In this document: positions 16,182-27,133 of the stretch, one piece after another
How the letters are laid out: every line of letters starts with the position of its first letter
Position numbering within the stretch: the first letter of the stretch is position 1
Source: Streptomyces spinosus
Lineage (GTDB): Bacteria > Actinomycetota > Actinomycetes > Streptomycetales > Streptomycetaceae
Length of the DNA stretch: 64,000 nucleotides
NCBI RefSeq assembly: GCF_020400655.1
Contig: NZ_JAINRC010000014.1
Coordinates: forward strand, 62,001 to 126,000
Direction: 5' to 3'
Translations under genes and position numbers: made by a program
The notes under the pieces: generated by a model
Database searches by the model: none
The model's input: only the letters and a program-made list of their open reading frames with translations
What the model was told of the DNA's origin: nothing

Positions 16182-16541
16182 GTGAACGCGTATGCGCCCA
16201 TCCTCGTACTGGGAGCCCTCGGGGCAGGCTTTGCGATCTTCTCCGTGGTCATGGCCACGCTGATCGGTCCGAAGCGGTACAACCGCGCGAAACTCGAAGC
16301 CTACGAGTGCGGCATCGAGCCGACCCCCACGCCGGCCGGCGGCGGGCGCTTCCCCATCAAGTACTACCTGACGGCGATGCTCTTCATCGTCTTCGACATC
16401 GAGATCGTCTTCCTCTACCCCTGGGCCGTCACCTTCGACGCCCTGGGGATCTTCGGGCTCGTGGAGATGCTGCTCTTCGTGCTCACCGTCTTCGTCGCGT
16501 ACGCGTACGTATGGCGGCGCGGCGGCCTGGAATGGGACTGA
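16182..16541 (+). CDS. nuoA: NADH-quinone oxidoreductase subunit A
   Basis: A 119-residue membrane protein with three helices and the NuoA signature YECGIEP, followed by KYYLTAMLFIVFDIEIVFLYPWA. NuoA is part of the membrane arm of complex I near the quinone site. GTG 16182 follows GAGAGGAGCGAGGAGC. It opens a 14-gene operon in the standard A-to-N order. Confidence 0.97.
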   Translation: MNAYAPILVLGALGAGFAIFSVVMATLIGPKRYNRAKLEAYECGIEPTPTPAGGGRFPIKYYLTAMLFIVFDIEIVFLYPWAVTFDALGIFGLVEMLLFVLTVFVAYAYVWRRGGLEWD

Positions 16542-16556
16542 GGGGCCTTTAACGAC

Positions 16557-17111
16557 ATGGGACTCGAAGAAAAGCTGCCGAGCGGCTTCCTGCTGACCAC
16601 CGTCGAGCAGGCCGCGGGCTGGGTGCGCAAGGCGTCCGTCTTCCCGGCCACCTTCGGCCTCGCCTGCTGTGCCATCGAGATGATGACCACGGGCGCGGGC
16701 CGCTACGACCTGGCCCGCTTCGGCATGGAGGTCTTCCGCGGCTCACCGCGCCAGGCGGACCTGATGATCGTCGCCGGCCGGGTCAGCCAGAAGATGGCGC
16801 CCGTCCTGAGGCAGGTCTACGACCAGATGCCCAACCCCAAGTGGGTGATCTCCATGGGCGTCTGCGCCTCCTCCGGCGGCATGTTCAACAACTACGCGAT
16901 CGTCCAGGGCGTCGACCACATCGTCCCGGTCGACATCTACCTGCCGGGCTGCCCGCCCCGCCCCGAGATGCTGATGGACGCGATCCTCAAGCTCCACCAG
17001 AAGATCCAGTCCTCCAAGCTCGGCGTGAACGCCGAGGAGGCGGCCCGCGAGGCGGAGGAGGCGGCGCTCAAGGCCCTGCCCACGATCGAGATGAAGGGGC
17101 TGCTGCGGTGA
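16557..17111 (+). CDS. nuoB: NADH-quinone oxidoreductase subunit B
   Basis: A 184-residue subunit carrying cluster N2, the last Fe-S centre before the quinone. The four ligands are the adjacent pair C37-C38 (ACCAIE), C103 (GVCASSGG) and C132 (GCPPRPE). The C-terminal 30 residues are Ala/Glu-rich. It follows nuoA by 15 bases and overlaps nuoC by four bases. Differs clearly from the second copy (NuoB2), which has a CSNCGG motif at the third ligand. Confidence 0.97.
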   Translation: MGLEEKLPSGFLLTTVEQAAGWVRKASVFPATFGLACCAIEMMTTGAGRYDLARFGMEVFRGSPRQADLMIVAGRVSQKMAPVLRQVYDQMPNPKWVISMGVCASSGGMFNNYAIVQGVDHIVPVDIYLPGCPPRPEMLMDAILKLHQKIQSSKLGVNAEEAAREAEEAALKALPTIEMKGLLR

Positions 17112-17902
17112 GCGACGCGAACGGCACCCAGGGGAACCACGGGGCGAACGGTCCCGCGAACGGGGTGAACGGCTCCGCGAACGGGGTGAACCCCGAGAAG
17201 GACCTCTCCGCCTCCAACCTCCCCGGCCAGCGCGGCCAGGGAGGCGAGGAGATCCGCGTGCAGCGCGGCATGTTCGGCGCCGAGAACGGCGGCGACACCT
17301 CCGGCTACGGGGGCCTGGTCCGCTCGGTCCGGCTCCCGGGACCGGCCACCCGCCCCTACGGCGGCTGGTTCGACGAGGTCGCCGACGAGCTGGAGGGCGC
17401 CCTGGAGGAACAGGGACTCCTGCCGGGGAACGCCATCGAGAAGACGGTCGTCGACCGCGGCGAGCTGACCTTCCACATCGAACGCGAGCACCTGGTCCGC
17501 GTCGCCCGCACCCTGCGCGACGACCCGGCCCTGCGTTTCGAGCTGTGCACCGGCGTCAGCGGCGTCCACTACCCGAACGACAAGGGCCGCGAGCTGCACG
17601 CCGTCTACCACCTGCGCTCGATCACCCACAACCGGCTGATCCGCCTCGAAGTCAGCGCGCCCGACGGTGACCCGCGCATCCCGTCGCTGGTCTCCGTCTA
17701 CCCGACGAACGACTGGCACGAGCGCGAGACCTACGACTTCTTCGGCATCGTCTTCGAAGGTCACCCGGCCCTGACGCGGATCATGATGCCGGACGACTGG
17801 CAGGGCCACCCGCAGCGCAAGGACTACCCCCTCGGCGGCATCCCCGTCGAGTACAAGGGCGCCCAGATCCCGGCTCCGGACCAGCGGAGGTCGTACTCGT
17901 GA
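17108..17902 (+). CDS. nuoC: NADH-quinone oxidoreductase subunit C
   Basis: A 264-residue NuoC. The core (about 85-250) has the signature [18 protein letters not shown] followed by [12 protein letters not shown]. It forms part of the peripheral arm connecting module with NuoD. Unusual is a roughly 30-residue N-terminal stretch with repeated Asn-Gly (NGxNG) units, probably disordered and coded by repeated GAACGG-like DNA. Start GTG 17108 overlaps the nuoB stop, and its stop overlaps nuoD. Confidence 0.95.
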   Translation: MSDANGTQGNHGANGPANGVNGSANGVNPEKDLSASNLPGQRGQGGEEIRVQRGMFGAENGGDTSGYGGLVRSVRLPGPATRPYGGWFDEVADELEGALEEQGLLPGNAIEKTVVDRGELTFHIEREHLVRVARTLRDDPALRFELCTGVSGVHYPNDKGRELHAVYHLRSITHNRLIRLEVSAPDGDPRIPSLVSVYPTNDWHERETYDFFGIVFEGHPALTRIMMPDDWQGHPQRKDYPLGGIPVEYKGAQIPAPDQRRSYS

Positions 17903-19239
17903 GCACGCAGTCAGCATCCGCCGCGTCGGCCGCGTCCGCACGCGAGACCACCGAGGGCACCGTCTACACGGTCACCGGTGGCGACTGGGACGAGGTCGTC
18001 CAGTCCGCGGCCCGCGCCGACGACGAGCGCATCGTCGTCAACATGGGTCCCCAGCACCCGTCCACCCACGGGGTGCTCCGCCTGATCCTGGAGATCGAGG
18101 GCGAGACGGTCACCGAGGCCCGCTGCGGCATCGGCTACCTCCACACCGGCATCGAGAAGAACCTCGAGTACCGCACGTGGACGCAGGGCACCACGTTCGT
18201 GACGCGCATGGACTACCTGACGTCCTTCTTCAACGAGACCGCCTACTGCCTCGCCGTCGAGAAGCTCCTCGGCATCGAGGACCAGATCACCGAGCGCGCC
18301 AAGATCATCCGGGTGCTCCTGATGGAGCTGAACCGGCTCTCCTCCCACCTGGTGTGCATCGCCACCGGCGGCATGGAGCTGGGCGCCACCACGATCATGA
18401 TCTACGGATTCCGTGATCGTGAAATGATTCTCGACATCTACGAGCTGGTCACCGGCCTGCGCATGAACCACGCGTACATCCGGCCCGGCGGACTCGCCCA
18501 GGACCTGCCGCCCGGCGCGGTGGACCAGATCCGCGAGTTCGTGAAGAAGATGAAGAAGAACCTCCCGGAGTACGACAAGCTCGCCACCGGGAACCCCATC
18601 TTCAAGGCCCGCATGCAGGACGTCGGCTACCTCGACCTGGCCGGCTGCATGGCCCTCGGCGCGACCGGCCCGATCCTGCGCGCCACCGGCCTGCCGCACG
18701 ACCTGCGCAAGGCCCAGCCGTACTGCGGATACGAGACGTACGACTTCGACGTCCCGACCGCCGACACCTGCGACGCCTACGGCCGCTTCCTCATCCGCCT
18801 GGAGGAGATGCGCCAGTCGCTCGGGATCGTCGAGCAGTGCCTGGACCGGCTCCAGCCCGGCCCGGTCATGGTCGCCGACAAGAAGATCGCCTGGCCCGCC
18901 CAGCTCGCCCTGGGACCGGACGGACTCGGCAACTCCCTCGACCACATCAAGAAGATCATGGGTACCTCCATGGAGGCCCTGATCCACCACTTCAAGCTGG
19001 TCACCGAGGGCTTCCGGGTCCCGCCGGGACAGGCGTACGCGGCCGTGGAGTCACCCAAGGGCGAACTCGGGGTGCACGCGGTCTCCGACGGCGGCACCCG
19101 CCCCTACCGGGTCCACTTCCGCGACCCGTCCTTCACCAACCTTCAGGCCATGGCGGCGATGTGCGAGGGCGGCCAGGTCGCCGACGTCATCGTCGCCGTC
19201 GCGTCCATCGACCCCGTGATGGGAGGCGTCGACCGGTGA
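17899..19239 (+). CDS. nuoD: NADH-quinone oxidoreductase subunit D
   Basis: A 446-residue protein related to the large subunit of [NiFe] hydrogenases, which with NuoB and NuoH forms the quinone-binding cavity. [13 protein letters not shown] carries the conserved loop histidines, and [16 protein letters not shown] and [10 protein letters not shown] are typical. It is the only nuoD in the window: the second nuo cluster has none. Four-base overlaps join it to nuoC and nuoE. Confidence 0.97.
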   Translation: MSTQSASAASAASARETTEGTVYTVTGGDWDEVVQSAARADDERIVVNMGPQHPSTHGVLRLILEIEGETVTEARCGIGYLHTGIEKNLEYRTWTQGTTFVTRMDYLTSFFNETAYCLAVEKLLGIEDQITERAKIIRVLLMELNRLSSHLVCIATGGMELGATTIMIYGFRDREMILDIYELVTGLRMNHAYIRPGGLAQDLPPGAVDQIREFVKKMKKNLPEYDKLATGNPIFKARMQDVGYLDLAGCMALGATGPILRATGLPHDLRKAQPYCGYETYDFDVPTADTCDAYGRFLIRLEEMRQSLGIVEQCLDRLQPGPVMVADKKIAWPAQLALGPDGLGNSLDHIKKIMGTSMEALIHHFKLVTEGFRVPPGQAYAAVESPKGELGVHAVSDGGTRPYRVHFRDPSFTNLQAMAAMCEGGQVADVIVAVASIDPVMGGVDR

Positions 19240-20102
19240 CCACCTCTTCTTCCGAGCGGGGCGTCAGCCTGGGCATGCCCGAACTGCCCGCGCCCGCCTA
19301 CCCGGACGACGTCCGGGCCCGGCTGGAGGCGGACGCGCGCGAAGTGATCGCGCGCTACCCGGACTCCCGCTCCGCCCTGCTGCCGCTGCTCCACCTCGTG
19401 CAGTCGGAGGAGGGCCACGTCACGCGCACCGGCATGCGGTTCTGCGCGGAGATGCTGGGGCTGACCACGGCCGAGGTCACCGCCGTCGCCACCTTCTACA
19501 CGATGTACCGGCGCAAGCCCTCCGGTGACTACCAGGTCGGCGTCTGCACCAACACGCTGTGCGCGGTCATGGGCGGTGACGCGATCTTCGAGACCCTCCA
19601 GGAACACCTGGGCGTCGGCAACGGCGAGACCACCGACGACGGCAAGGTCACCCTGGAGCACATCGAGTGCAACGCGGCCTGCGACTACGCCCCGGTCGTG
19701 ATGGTCAACTGGGAGTTCTTCGACAACCAGACCCCGGCGAGCGCCAAGCACCTCGTCGACGACCTGCGGGCGGGACGCCCCGTCCAGCCCACGCGCGGGG
19801 CGCGCCTGTGCACCTTCAAGGAGACCGCGCGGATCCTGGCCGGCTTCCCCGACGAGCGGCCCGGGGCCGTCGAGGAAGGCGGCAGTGCGGGACCCGCGTC
19901 GCTGGTGGGTCTCCGCCTGGCCAAGGGGGAGACCGCACCCGCGCGGGTGGTCCATCCGCGCGGAGGTCCGCACGAGGAACCGCAGGACCGGGTGCACGAG
20001 CCGTCGCCGGCCGAGCACCTCAGCTCCCACGACGCGCCACAGGACACATCGGCCTCCGACCCTGCCCACCCCGCGGGGCCCACCGCGAAGGAGGGGGAGT
20101 GA
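19236..20102 (+). CDS. nuoE: NADH-quinone oxidoreductase subunit E
   Basis: A 288-residue protein with the thioredoxin-like [2Fe-2S] domain (cluster N1a) in the first 215 residues: ligands C104 and C109 (CTNTLC), C145 and C149 (CNAAC). It works with NuoF in oxidising NADH. Beyond about residue 215 there is a low-complexity tail rich in Pro, Glu, Gly and His that the 166-residue E. coli protein lacks. The GTG overlaps nuoD by four bases and the stop overlaps nuoF by one base (TGATG). Confidence 0.95.
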   Translation: MTTSSSERGVSLGMPELPAPAYPDDVRARLEADAREVIARYPDSRSALLPLLHLVQSEEGHVTRTGMRFCAEMLGLTTAEVTAVATFYTMYRRKPSGDYQVGVCTNTLCAVMGGDAIFETLQEHLGVGNGETTDDGKVTLEHIECNAACDYAPVVMVNWEFFDNQTPASAKHLVDDLRAGRPVQPTRGARLCTFKETARILAGFPDERPGAVEEGGSAGPASLVGLRLAKGETAPARVVHPRGGPHEEPQDRVHEPSPAEHLSSHDAPQDTSASDPAHPAGPTAKEGE

Positions 20103-21448
20103 TGACCGTGGTATCCGAGGTCAAGGACCCGAGCCCCGAGAAGCTGCTCGCACCCGTGCTGTCGGCCTTCTGGGACGAGGACCGGTCCTGGACTCTGGAC
20201 GTCTACCGCAGGCACGAGGGGTACGAGGGGCTCCGCAAGGCCCTCGCCATGTCGCCGGACGACCTGATCGCGTACGTCAAGGACTCCGGGCTGCGAGGCC
20301 GCGGCGGCGCGGGATTCCCGACCGGGATGAAGTGGCAGTTCATCCCCCAGGGCGATGGGAAGCCGCACTATCTGGTTGTCAACGCCGACGAGTCGGAACC
20401 GGGCACCTGCAAGGACATCCCGCTCCTCTTCGCGAACCCGCACAGCCTCATCGAGGGCATCGTGATCGCGTGCTACGCCATCAGGTCGTCGCACGCCTTC
20501 ATCTATCTGCGGGGTGAAGTCGTCCCCGTCCTGCGGCGGTTGCACGAGGCCGTGCGCGAGGCCTACGCGGCGGGCTACCTCGGCGAGAACATCCTGGGCA
20601 GCGGACTCGACCTGACCCTCACCGTGCACGCCGGCGCCGGCGCGTACATCTGCGGTGAGGAGACCGCGCTGCTCGACTCGCTCGAAGGCCGCCGTGGTCA
20701 ACCGCGGCTGCGTCCCCCCTTCCCTGCGGTGGAAGGCCTCTACGCCTGTCCCACTGTGGTGAACAACGTCGAGTCGATCGCGTCGGTTCCCGCCATCCTG
20801 AAAAACGGCAAGGACTGGTTCAGGTCGATGGGCAGCGAGAAGTCCCCGGGCTTCACGCTCTACTCGCTCAGCGGCCACGTCGCGAGCCCCGGCCAGTACG
20901 AGGCCCCGCTCGGCGTCACGCTGCGCCAGCTCCTCGACATGAGCGGCGGCATGCGGCCGGGCCACCGCCTGAAGTTCTGGACACCGGGCGGCTCCTCCAC
21001 ACCGATGTTCACCGACGAGCACCTCGACGTCCCCCTCGACTACGAGGGCGTCGGCGCCGCCGGCTCCATGCTCGGCACCAAGGCGCTGCAGTGCTTCGAC
21101 GAGACGACCTGCGTGGTGCGGGCGGTGACCCGCTGGACCGAGTTCTACGCCCACGAGTCCTGCGGCAAGTGCACACCCTGCCGCGAAGGGACGTACTGGC
21201 TGGTGCAGTTGCTGCGGGACATCGAGGCAGGCAAGGGCGTGATGTCCGACCTCGACAAGCTCGCCGACATCGCCGACAACATCAACGGCAAGTCCTTCTG
21301 CGCCCTCGGCGACGGCGCCGCGTCCCCGATCTTCTCCTCGCTGAAGTACTTCCGCGAGGAGTACGAGCAGCACATCACGGGCCGGGGCTGCCCCTTCGAC
21401 CCGGCCAAGTCGACGGCCTGGGCGGACCGCCCGGAGGTGAACGCATGA
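20102..21448 (+). CDS. nuoF: NADH-quinone oxidoreductase subunit F
   Basis: A 448-residue subunit that binds NADH, FMN and the [4Fe-4S] cluster N3. GRGGAGF (66-72) is the NADH-binding glycine loop, [14 protein letters not shown] the FMN region, and [12 protein letters not shown] near residue 355 gives three of the four cluster ligands. It is the electron entry point of the first complex I. No second copy occurs with the second nuo cluster. Confidence 0.97.
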   Translation: MTVVSEVKDPSPEKLLAPVLSAFWDEDRSWTLDVYRRHEGYEGLRKALAMSPDDLIAYVKDSGLRGRGGAGFPTGMKWQFIPQGDGKPHYLVVNADESEPGTCKDIPLLFANPHSLIEGIVIACYAIRSSHAFIYLRGEVVPVLRRLHEAVREAYAAGYLGENILGSGLDLTLTVHAGAGAYICGEETALLDSLEGRRGQPRLRPPFPAVEGLYACPTVVNNVESIASVPAILKNGKDWFRSMGSEKSPGFTLYSLSGHVASPGQYEAPLGVTLRQLLDMSGGMRPGHRLKFWTPGGSSTPMFTDEHLDVPLDYEGVGAAGSMLGTKALQCFDETTCVVRAVTRWTEFYAHESCGKCTPCREGTYWLVQLLRDIEAGKGVMSDLDKLADIADNINGKSFCALGDGAASPIFSSLKYFREEYEQHITGRGCPFDPAKSTAWADRPEVNA

Positions 21449-23973
21449 CCGTGACCACCAGTGCTCCCGCGGGTGGGGGAGAGGCGGCGGTCCCGCCGGA
21501 GGACCTCGTCACGCTGACGATCGACGGCATCGAGATCAGCGTGCCCAAGGGCACCCTGGTCATCCGGGCCGCCGAGCAGCTCGGCATCGAGATCCCCCGC
21601 TTCTGCGACCACCCCCTCCTCGACCCGGCCGGCGCCTGCCGCCAGTGCATCGTGGAGGTCGAGGGCCAGCGCAAGCCGATGGCGTCCTGCACGATCACCT
21701 GCACGGACGGCATGGTCGTGAAGACCCAGCTGACCTCGCCGGTCGCCGAGAAGGCCCAGCACGGCGTGATGGAGCTGCTGCTCATCAACCACCCGCTGGA
21801 CTGCCCGGTCTGCGACAAGGGCGGCGAGTGCCCGCTGCAGAACCAGGCGATGTCGCACGGCAACGCCGAGTCCCGCTTCGACGGCAAGAAGCGGACCTAC
21901 GAGAAGCCCGTGCCGATCTCCACCCAGGTGCTGCTCGACCGCGAGCGGTGCGTGCTGTGCGCCCGCTGCACCCGCTTCTCCAACCAGATCGCGGGCGACC
22001 CCATGATCGAGCTGGTCGAGCGGGGCGCGCTGCAGCAGGTCGGCACCGGCGAGGGCGACCCGTTCGAGTCGTACTTCTCCGGCAACACCATCCAGATCTG
22101 CCCGGTCGGCGCGCTCACCTCGGCCGCCTACCGGTTCCGCTCGCGCCCCTTCGACCTCGTCTCCTCCCCGTCGGTGTGCGAGCACTGCTCCGGCGGCTGC
22201 GCCACCCGCACCGACCACCGGCGCGGCAAGGTCATGCGGCGGCTCGCCGCCTACGACCCCGAGGTCAACGAGGAGTGGATCTGCGACAAGGGACGCTTCG
22301 CGTTCCGGTACGCGCAGGTGAAGGACCGCCTCGACACGCCGCTGGTGCGCAACGCCGACGGTGTCCTGGAGCCCGCCTCCTGGCCCGAGGCGCTGGAGGC
22401 GGCGGCACGGGGCCTGGGCGCCGCCCGCTCCCGGGCCGGCGTCCTCATCGGCGGCCGGCTGACCGTCGAGGACGCCTACGCGTACAGCAAGTTCGCGCGC
22501 GTGGCGCTCGACACCAACGACATCGACTTCCGCGCGCGCGTGCACAGCGGCGAGGAGGCCGACTTCCTGGCCGCCCGGGTGGCCGGCCACGGCCGGGACC
22601 TCGACGGCACCGGTGTCACCTACACCTCCCTGGAGAAGGCGCCCGCCGTCCTGCTGGTCGGCTTCGAGTCGGAGGAGGAGGCACCCGGCGTCTTCCTGCG
22701 GCTGCGCAAGGCCTGGCGCAAGCGCAAGCAGCGGGTGTTCTCGCTGGCCACGCACGCCACCCGGGGCCTTGAGAAGGCGGGCGGCACGCTGCTGCCGGCC
22801 GCCCCGGGCACCGAGACGGAGTGGCTGGACGCGCTCGCGAGCGGCGTCGGCCTGGAGGAGCCCGGCACGCTCGCCGCCGAGGCCCTGCGCGCCGAGGGTG
22901 CCGTCATCGTCGTGGGAGAGCGGCTGGCCGGTGTCGCGGGCGGACTCACCGCCGCGCTGCGCGCCGCCACCGCGACCGGCGCCGAACTGGTGTGGATCCC
23001 GCGTCGGGCCGGCGAACGCGGCGCCGTCGAGGTGGGCGCGCTGCCCTCGCTGCTGCCGGGCGGCCGCCCGGCGACCGACCCGCGCGCGCGGGAGGAGGTC
23101 GCGGCGGCCTGGGGCGTCGCCGAACTCCCGGCGCGCTACGGCCGCGACACCCACCAGATCGTCGAGGCCGCCGCCACCGGCGAACTCTCGGCGCTCCTGG
23201 TCGCCGGGGTGGAGGTCGCCGACCTGCCCGACCCGGCACGCGCGCGTGAGGCGCTGGAGAACGTCGGCTTCCTGGTGTCGCTGGAGCTGCGGCCCAGCGA
23301 GGTCACCGCCCACGCCGACGTCGTCCTGCCGGTCGCCGCGGTCGCCGAGAAGGCGGGCACCTTCCTCAACTGGGAAGGCCGCGTACGCCTCTTCGAGGCC
23401 GCGCTCAAGCCCGATCAGATGACCCGCCCGCTCGCGCCGACCGACACCCGGGTGCTGCACATGCTCGCCGACGCCATGGACGGTGCCGAGGGCGCCGACG
23501 GGCGCCGGCGGCTGGGCCTGCCGGATCTCCGGGCCGCGCGCGCGGAGATCGACCGGCTCGGTTCCTGGGACGGCCCCCGCGCCTCCGGACCCATGGAGAG
23601 CGCGGACGCGCTGCCCCGCCCGGCCGCCGGCGAGGCCGTGCTCGCGGGGCACCGGCTGCTGCTCGACCAGGGCGTCCTCCAGGAGGGCGACGAGGCGCTC
23701 GCCGGAACCCGGCACGCCGCACGCGCGCGCGTGTCCGCCGCGACGGCCGCCGAGGCGGGCGTCGCGGAAGGCGAGGTCCTGACCGTCACCGGCCCCGCCG
23801 GCACGGTGGGACTGCCCCTGCAGATCACCGAGATGCCCGACCGGGTGGTGTGGCTCCCGCTGAACTCCGCCGGCGCCGGGGTCGCCTCCGGCACCGGGGC
23901 ACGTCCCGGCTCCCTCGTCCGCATCGGCCCCGCGGCAGTCGCCGGAGAGGCCCCCAAGGAGGTGGAGGCATGA
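21445..23973 (+). CDS. nuoG: NADH-quinone oxidoreductase subunit G
   Basis: An 842-residue iron-sulfur subunit. In order: the ferredoxin-like N1b domain ([15 protein letters not shown]), the His-ligated N5 region ([17 protein letters not shown]), the N4 motif ([10 protein letters not shown] and CPVGALT), then the extra N7 site (CEHCSGGC with a later NEEWICDKG), and a molybdopterin-oxidoreductase-like domain without a cofactor. It passes electrons from NuoF toward NuoI. Overlaps of four bases join it to nuoF and nuoH. Confidence 0.97.
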   Translation: MTVTTSAPAGGGEAAVPPEDLVTLTIDGIEISVPKGTLVIRAAEQLGIEIPRFCDHPLLDPAGACRQCIVEVEGQRKPMASCTITCTDGMVVKTQLTSPVAEKAQHGVMELLLINHPLDCPVCDKGGECPLQNQAMSHGNAESRFDGKKRTYEKPVPISTQVLLDRERCVLCARCTRFSNQIAGDPMIELVERGALQQVGTGEGDPFESYFSGNTIQICPVGALTSAAYRFRSRPFDLVSSPSVCEHCSGGCATRTDHRRGKVMRRLAAYDPEVNEEWICDKGRFAFRYAQVKDRLDTPLVRNADGVLEPASWPEALEAAARGLGAARSRAGVLIGGRLTVEDAYAYSKFARVALDTNDIDFRARVHSGEEADFLAARVAGHGRDLDGTGVTYTSLEKAPAVLLVGFESEEEAPGVFLRLRKAWRKRKQRVFSLATHATRGLEKAGGTLLPAAPGTETEWLDALASGVGLEEPGTLAAEALRAEGAVIVVGERLAGVAGGLTAALRAATATGAELVWIPRRAGERGAVEVGALPSLLPGGRPATDPRAREEVAAAWGVAELPARYGRDTHQIVEAAATGELSALLVAGVEVADLPDPARAREALENVGFLVSLELRPSEVTAHADVVLPVAAVAEKAGTFLNWEGRVRLFEAALKPDQMTRPLAPTDTRVLHMLADAMDGAEGADGRRRLGLPDLRAARAEIDRLGSWDGPRASGPMESADALPRPAAGEAVLAGHRLLLDQGVLQEGDEALAGTRHAARARVSAATAAEAGVAEGEVLTVTGPAGTVGLPLQITEMPDRVVWLPLNSAGAGVASGTGARPGSLVRIGPAAVAGEAPKEVEA

Positions 23974-25337
23974 GCCCGTACCTCGCCGCTGAAGACCTCT
24001 CGATGTTCGGCCGCGACCCGTGGTGGCTGGTCGTCGTCAAGGCGGTCTTCTGCTTCGCGTTCCTGATGGTGACCGTCCTGTTCTCCATCGTCTGGGAACG
24101 CAAGGTCGTCGCCTGGATGCAGCTGCGCATCGGCCCCAACCGGCACGGCCCCTGGGGCATGCTCCAGTCGCTCGCCGACGGCGTGAAGCTGATGCTGAAG
24201 GAAGACCTCATCGTCAAGCGCGCGGACAAGGTGGTCTACGTCCTCGCGCCGATCGTCGCGGCCATCCCGGCCTTCATGGCGATCGCGGTGATCCCCTTCG
24301 GACCGGCCGGGAACGAGATCTCGGTCTTCGGCCACCGCACCGCGATGCAGCTCACCGACCTGCCGATCGCGATGCTCTACATCCTCGCGGTCGCCTCGGT
24401 CGGCATCTACGGCATCGTGCTGGCGGGCTGGAGCTCCGGCTCCACCTATCCGCTCCTCGGCGGTCTGCGCTCCTGCGCGCAGATGATCTCGTACGAGATC
24501 GCCATGGGCGCCGCGTTCGCCTCCGTGTTCCTCTACTCGGGGTCGATGTCGACGTCCACGATCGTGGAGCAGCAGCACGACCGCTGGTACATCCTGCTGC
24601 TGCCGGTCTCCTTCATCCTGTACATCGTCACGATGGTCGGCGAGACCAACCGCGCCCCGTTCGACATGCCGGAGTCCGAGGGCGACCTGGTCGGCGGCTT
24701 CAACACCGAGTACTCGTCGATCAAGTTCGCGATGTTCATGCTCGCCGAGTACGTGAACATGGTGACGGTCTCGGCCGTCTCGACCACCCTGTTCCTCGGC
24801 GGCTGGCGCGCCCCCTGGCCGGTCAGCTCCTTCTGGGAGGGCGCGAACCACGGCTGGTGGCCGCTGCTCTGGTTCGTCATCAAGGTGCAGCTGCTGCTGT
24901 TCTTCTTCATCTGGCTGCGCGGCACGCTCCCGCGCGTGCGTTACGACCAGCTGATGAAGCTCGGCTGGAAGGTGCTCATCCCGGTCTCGGTGACCTGGCT
25001 GATGCTGGTCGCGACCGTCCGCGCCCTGCGCAACGAGAACTACGACTTCGCCGACATCGCCCTCTACGTGGGCGGCGGTGTCCTCGCCCTGCTGCTGATC
25101 TCCTTCGTCGCGGACATGTTCCGCGACAAGGGCGGCCCGGCCGAGGAGCCCGCCGGCCGGCAGCCGGCGTTCGACCCGATGGCGGGCGGGTTCCCGGTGC
25201 CGCCGCTGCCCGGGCAGGAGATGCCCGCGGTGCCGCGGCGCCGCCCCCGCTGGGGCGAGCGGGAGCTGATTGTCAGTGGTGGGACTGACACTGTCAGTGA
25301 CGGATCTTCGGATGGAAAGGAGGCGTCCGATGGCTGA
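23970..25337 (+). CDS. nuoH: NADH-quinone oxidoreductase subunit H
   Basis: A 455-residue membrane subunit with eight or so helices, bordering the quinone tunnel. The conserved loop [23 protein letters not shown] keeps its acidic residues, unlike NuoH2. A roughly 70-residue hydrophilic C-terminal tail, Pro/Arg/Gly-rich, extends past the last helix and contains a palindromic stretch (GTCAGTGGTGGGACTGACAC-like) in its DNA. The stop overlaps nuoI by eight bases. Confidence 0.96.
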   Translation: MSPYLAAEDLSMFGRDPWWLVVVKAVFCFAFLMVTVLFSIVWERKVVAWMQLRIGPNRHGPWGMLQSLADGVKLMLKEDLIVKRADKVVYVLAPIVAAIPAFMAIAVIPFGPAGNEISVFGHRTAMQLTDLPIAMLYILAVASVGIYGIVLAGWSSGSTYPLLGGLRSCAQMISYEIAMGAAFASVFLYSGSMSTSTIVEQQHDRWYILLLPVSFILYIVTMVGETNRAPFDMPESEGDLVGGFNTEYSSIKFAMFMLAEYVNMVTVSAVSTTLFLGGWRAPWPVSSFWEGANHGWWPLLWFVIKVQLLLFFFIWLRGTLPRVRYDQLMKLGWKVLIPVSVTWLMLVATVRALRNENYDFADIALYVGGGVLALLLISFVADMFRDKGGPAEEPAGRQPAFDPMAGGFPVPPLPGQEMPAVPRRRPRWGERELIVSGGTDTVSDGSSDGKEASDG

Positions 25338-25980
25338 GGAGCCTCAGGAGTCCGGGCAGAACAAGCCCGGTTTCCAGAATCCCGTGGCCGGCTTCGGCGT
25401 GACCTTCAAGGCCATGTTCAAGAAGCGGCTGACCGAGCAGTACCCGGAGCAGAAGAAGACCACGGCTCCGCGGTTCCACGGACGGCACCAGCTCAACCGC
25501 CATCCGGACGGCCTGGAGAAGTGCGTCGGCTGCGAGCTGTGCGCGTGGGCCTGCCCCGCCGACGCCATCTACGTGGAGGGCGCCGACAACACCGACGAGG
25601 AGCGCTACTCGCCGGGCGAGCGGTACGGCCGCGTCTACCAGATCAACTACGCCCGCTGCATCCTGTGCGGGCTGTGCATCGAGGCGTGTCCCACGCGCGC
25701 GCTGACGATGACGAACGAGTTCGAACTGGCCGACTCCAGCCGCGCCAACCTCATCTACACCAAGGAGCAGCTGCTCGCCGGTCTCGAGGAGGGCATGGTC
25801 GACACGCCGCACGCCATCTTCCCGGGGACGGACGAACAGGACTACTACCGCGGCCTGGTGACGCAGGCCGCGCCCGGTACGGTCCGCCAGGTGGCCGTCT
25901 CCAAGGGCGAGGTCCCGCAGGAGGCCGCCTCCACCTTCGGCGAGGACGAGCCGGCCTCGGAGAAGGTGATCGGCCGATGA
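25330..25980 (+). CDS. nuoI: NADH-quinone oxidoreductase subunit I
   Basis: A 216-residue ferredoxin-like subunit with two [4Fe-4S] clusters (N6a, N6b): C65, C68, C71, C75 ([12 protein letters not shown]) and C110, C113, C116, C120 ([12 protein letters not shown]). It passes electrons to NuoB. I chose ATG 25330 because AAAGGAGG ends six bases upstream; ATG 25312 would add six residues. It overlaps nuoH by eight and nuoJ by four bases. Confidence 0.96.
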   Translation: MAEEPQESGQNKPGFQNPVAGFGVTFKAMFKKRLTEQYPEQKKTTAPRFHGRHQLNRHPDGLEKCVGCELCAWACPADAIYVEGADNTDEERYSPGERYGRVYQINYARCILCGLCIEACPTRALTMTNEFELADSSRANLIYTKEQLLAGLEEGMVDTPHAIFPGTDEQDYYRGLVTQAAPGTVRQVAVSKGEVPQEAASTFGEDEPASEKVIGR

Positions 25981-26822
25981 CCGCGCAGCACCTCGCCGCC
26001 TACACCACCTCCGCCGGTGAGGCGTTCCAGTTCTGGGTCCTCGGCACGGTCGCGGTGATCGGCGCCCTGTGCACCGTCTTCATGCGGAAGGCCGTGCACA
26101 GCGCGCTCTGCCTCGCCGGGACGATGATCGTCCTGGCGGTGTTCTACCTCGCCAACGGCGCCTACTTCCTCGGGATCGTGCAGGTCGTCGTCTACACCGG
26201 CGCGATCATGATGCTGTTCCTGTTCGTGGTGATGCTCGTCGGCGTCACGGCCGCGGACTCCCTGAAGGAGACCATCAAGGGCCAGCGCTGGCTGGCCCTT
26301 CTGTGCGGGGTCGGCTTCGGCGTCCTGCTGTTCGCCGGCATCGGCAACGCCTCCCTGAAGGAGTTCGACGGTGCCGGCCGGGCGAACGCGAACGGCAACG
26401 TGGAGGGGCTGGCGTCCCTCCTCTTCACCAAGTACGTCTTCGCCTTCGAGATCACCGGCGCGCTGCTCATCACGGCCGCGGTCGGCGCCATGGTGCTCAC
26501 CCACCGGGAGCGCACCGAGCGCGCCAAGACGCAGCGCGAGCTGTCCGAACAGCGCGTCCGCGAGGGCAAGCACCTCCCGCCGCTGCCCGCCCCGGGTGTC
26601 TACGCCCGGCACAACGCCGTGGACATCGCGGGTCTGCTGCCCGACGGCACCCCGTCCGAGCTGACCGTCAACAAGACGCTGCGCGAACGCGGGCAGATCC
26701 GTGACGTGTCCGCGGAGGCGCTGAGGGAGCTGCGGGCGCTGGAGCAGCGCGCGGAGGAGCGCCTGGAGCGCCGGGCGATCGAGCCGGAGACGTTCAAGCG
26801 GTCCGAGGAGGCGTCGAAGTGA
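25977..26822 (+). CDS. nuoJ: NADH-quinone oxidoreductase subunit J
   Basis: A 281-residue membrane subunit with five helices, including the conserved region [19 protein letters not shown]. Past about residue 185 it carries a charged Glu/Arg-rich tail of roughly 95 residues that the E. coli protein (about 184 aa) lacks. It is part of the proton-pumping membrane arm. The stop overlaps the nuoK GTG by four bases. Confidence 0.95.
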   Translation: MTAQHLAAYTTSAGEAFQFWVLGTVAVIGALCTVFMRKAVHSALCLAGTMIVLAVFYLANGAYFLGIVQVVVYTGAIMMLFLFVVMLVGVTAADSLKETIKGQRWLALLCGVGFGVLLFAGIGNASLKEFDGAGRANANGNVEGLASLLFTKYVFAFEITGALLITAAVGAMVLTHRERTERAKTQRELSEQRVREGKHLPPLPAPGVYARHNAVDIAGLLPDGTPSELTVNKTLRERGQIRDVSAEALRELRALEQRAEERLERRAIEPETFKRSEEASK

Positions 26823-27118
26823 ACCCGGTCAACTACCTCTACCTCGCCGCCCTGTTGTTCACGATCGGCGCGACCGGCGTCCTGATCCGGCGCAACGCCA
26901 TCGTGGTCTTCATGTGCATCGAGCTGATGCTGAACGCCTGCAACCTCGCGTTCGTCACCTTCTCCCGGATGCACGGCAACCTCGACGGCCAGATCATCGC
27001 CTTCTTCACGATGGTCGTCGCCGCGGCGGAGGTCGTGGTGGGCCTGGCGATCATCGTGTCGCTGTTCCGCGCCCGCCACTCGGCCTCGGTCGACGACGCC
27101 AGCCTGATGAAGCTGTAA
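26819..27118 (+). CDS. nuoK: NADH-quinone oxidoreductase subunit K
   Basis: A 99-residue, three-helix antiporter-like subunit of standard length. The essential membrane glutamates are present in [15 protein letters not shown] and in [10 protein letters not shown]. It transmits proton movement along the membrane arm. GTG start overlapping nuoJ. Confidence 0.97.
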   Translation: MNPVNYLYLAALLFTIGATGVLIRRNAIVVFMCIELMLNACNLAFVTFSRMHGNLDGQIIAFFTMVVAAAEVVVGLAIIVSLFRARHSASVDDASLMKL

Positions 27119-27133
27119 GGGGTCGGAAGAATC

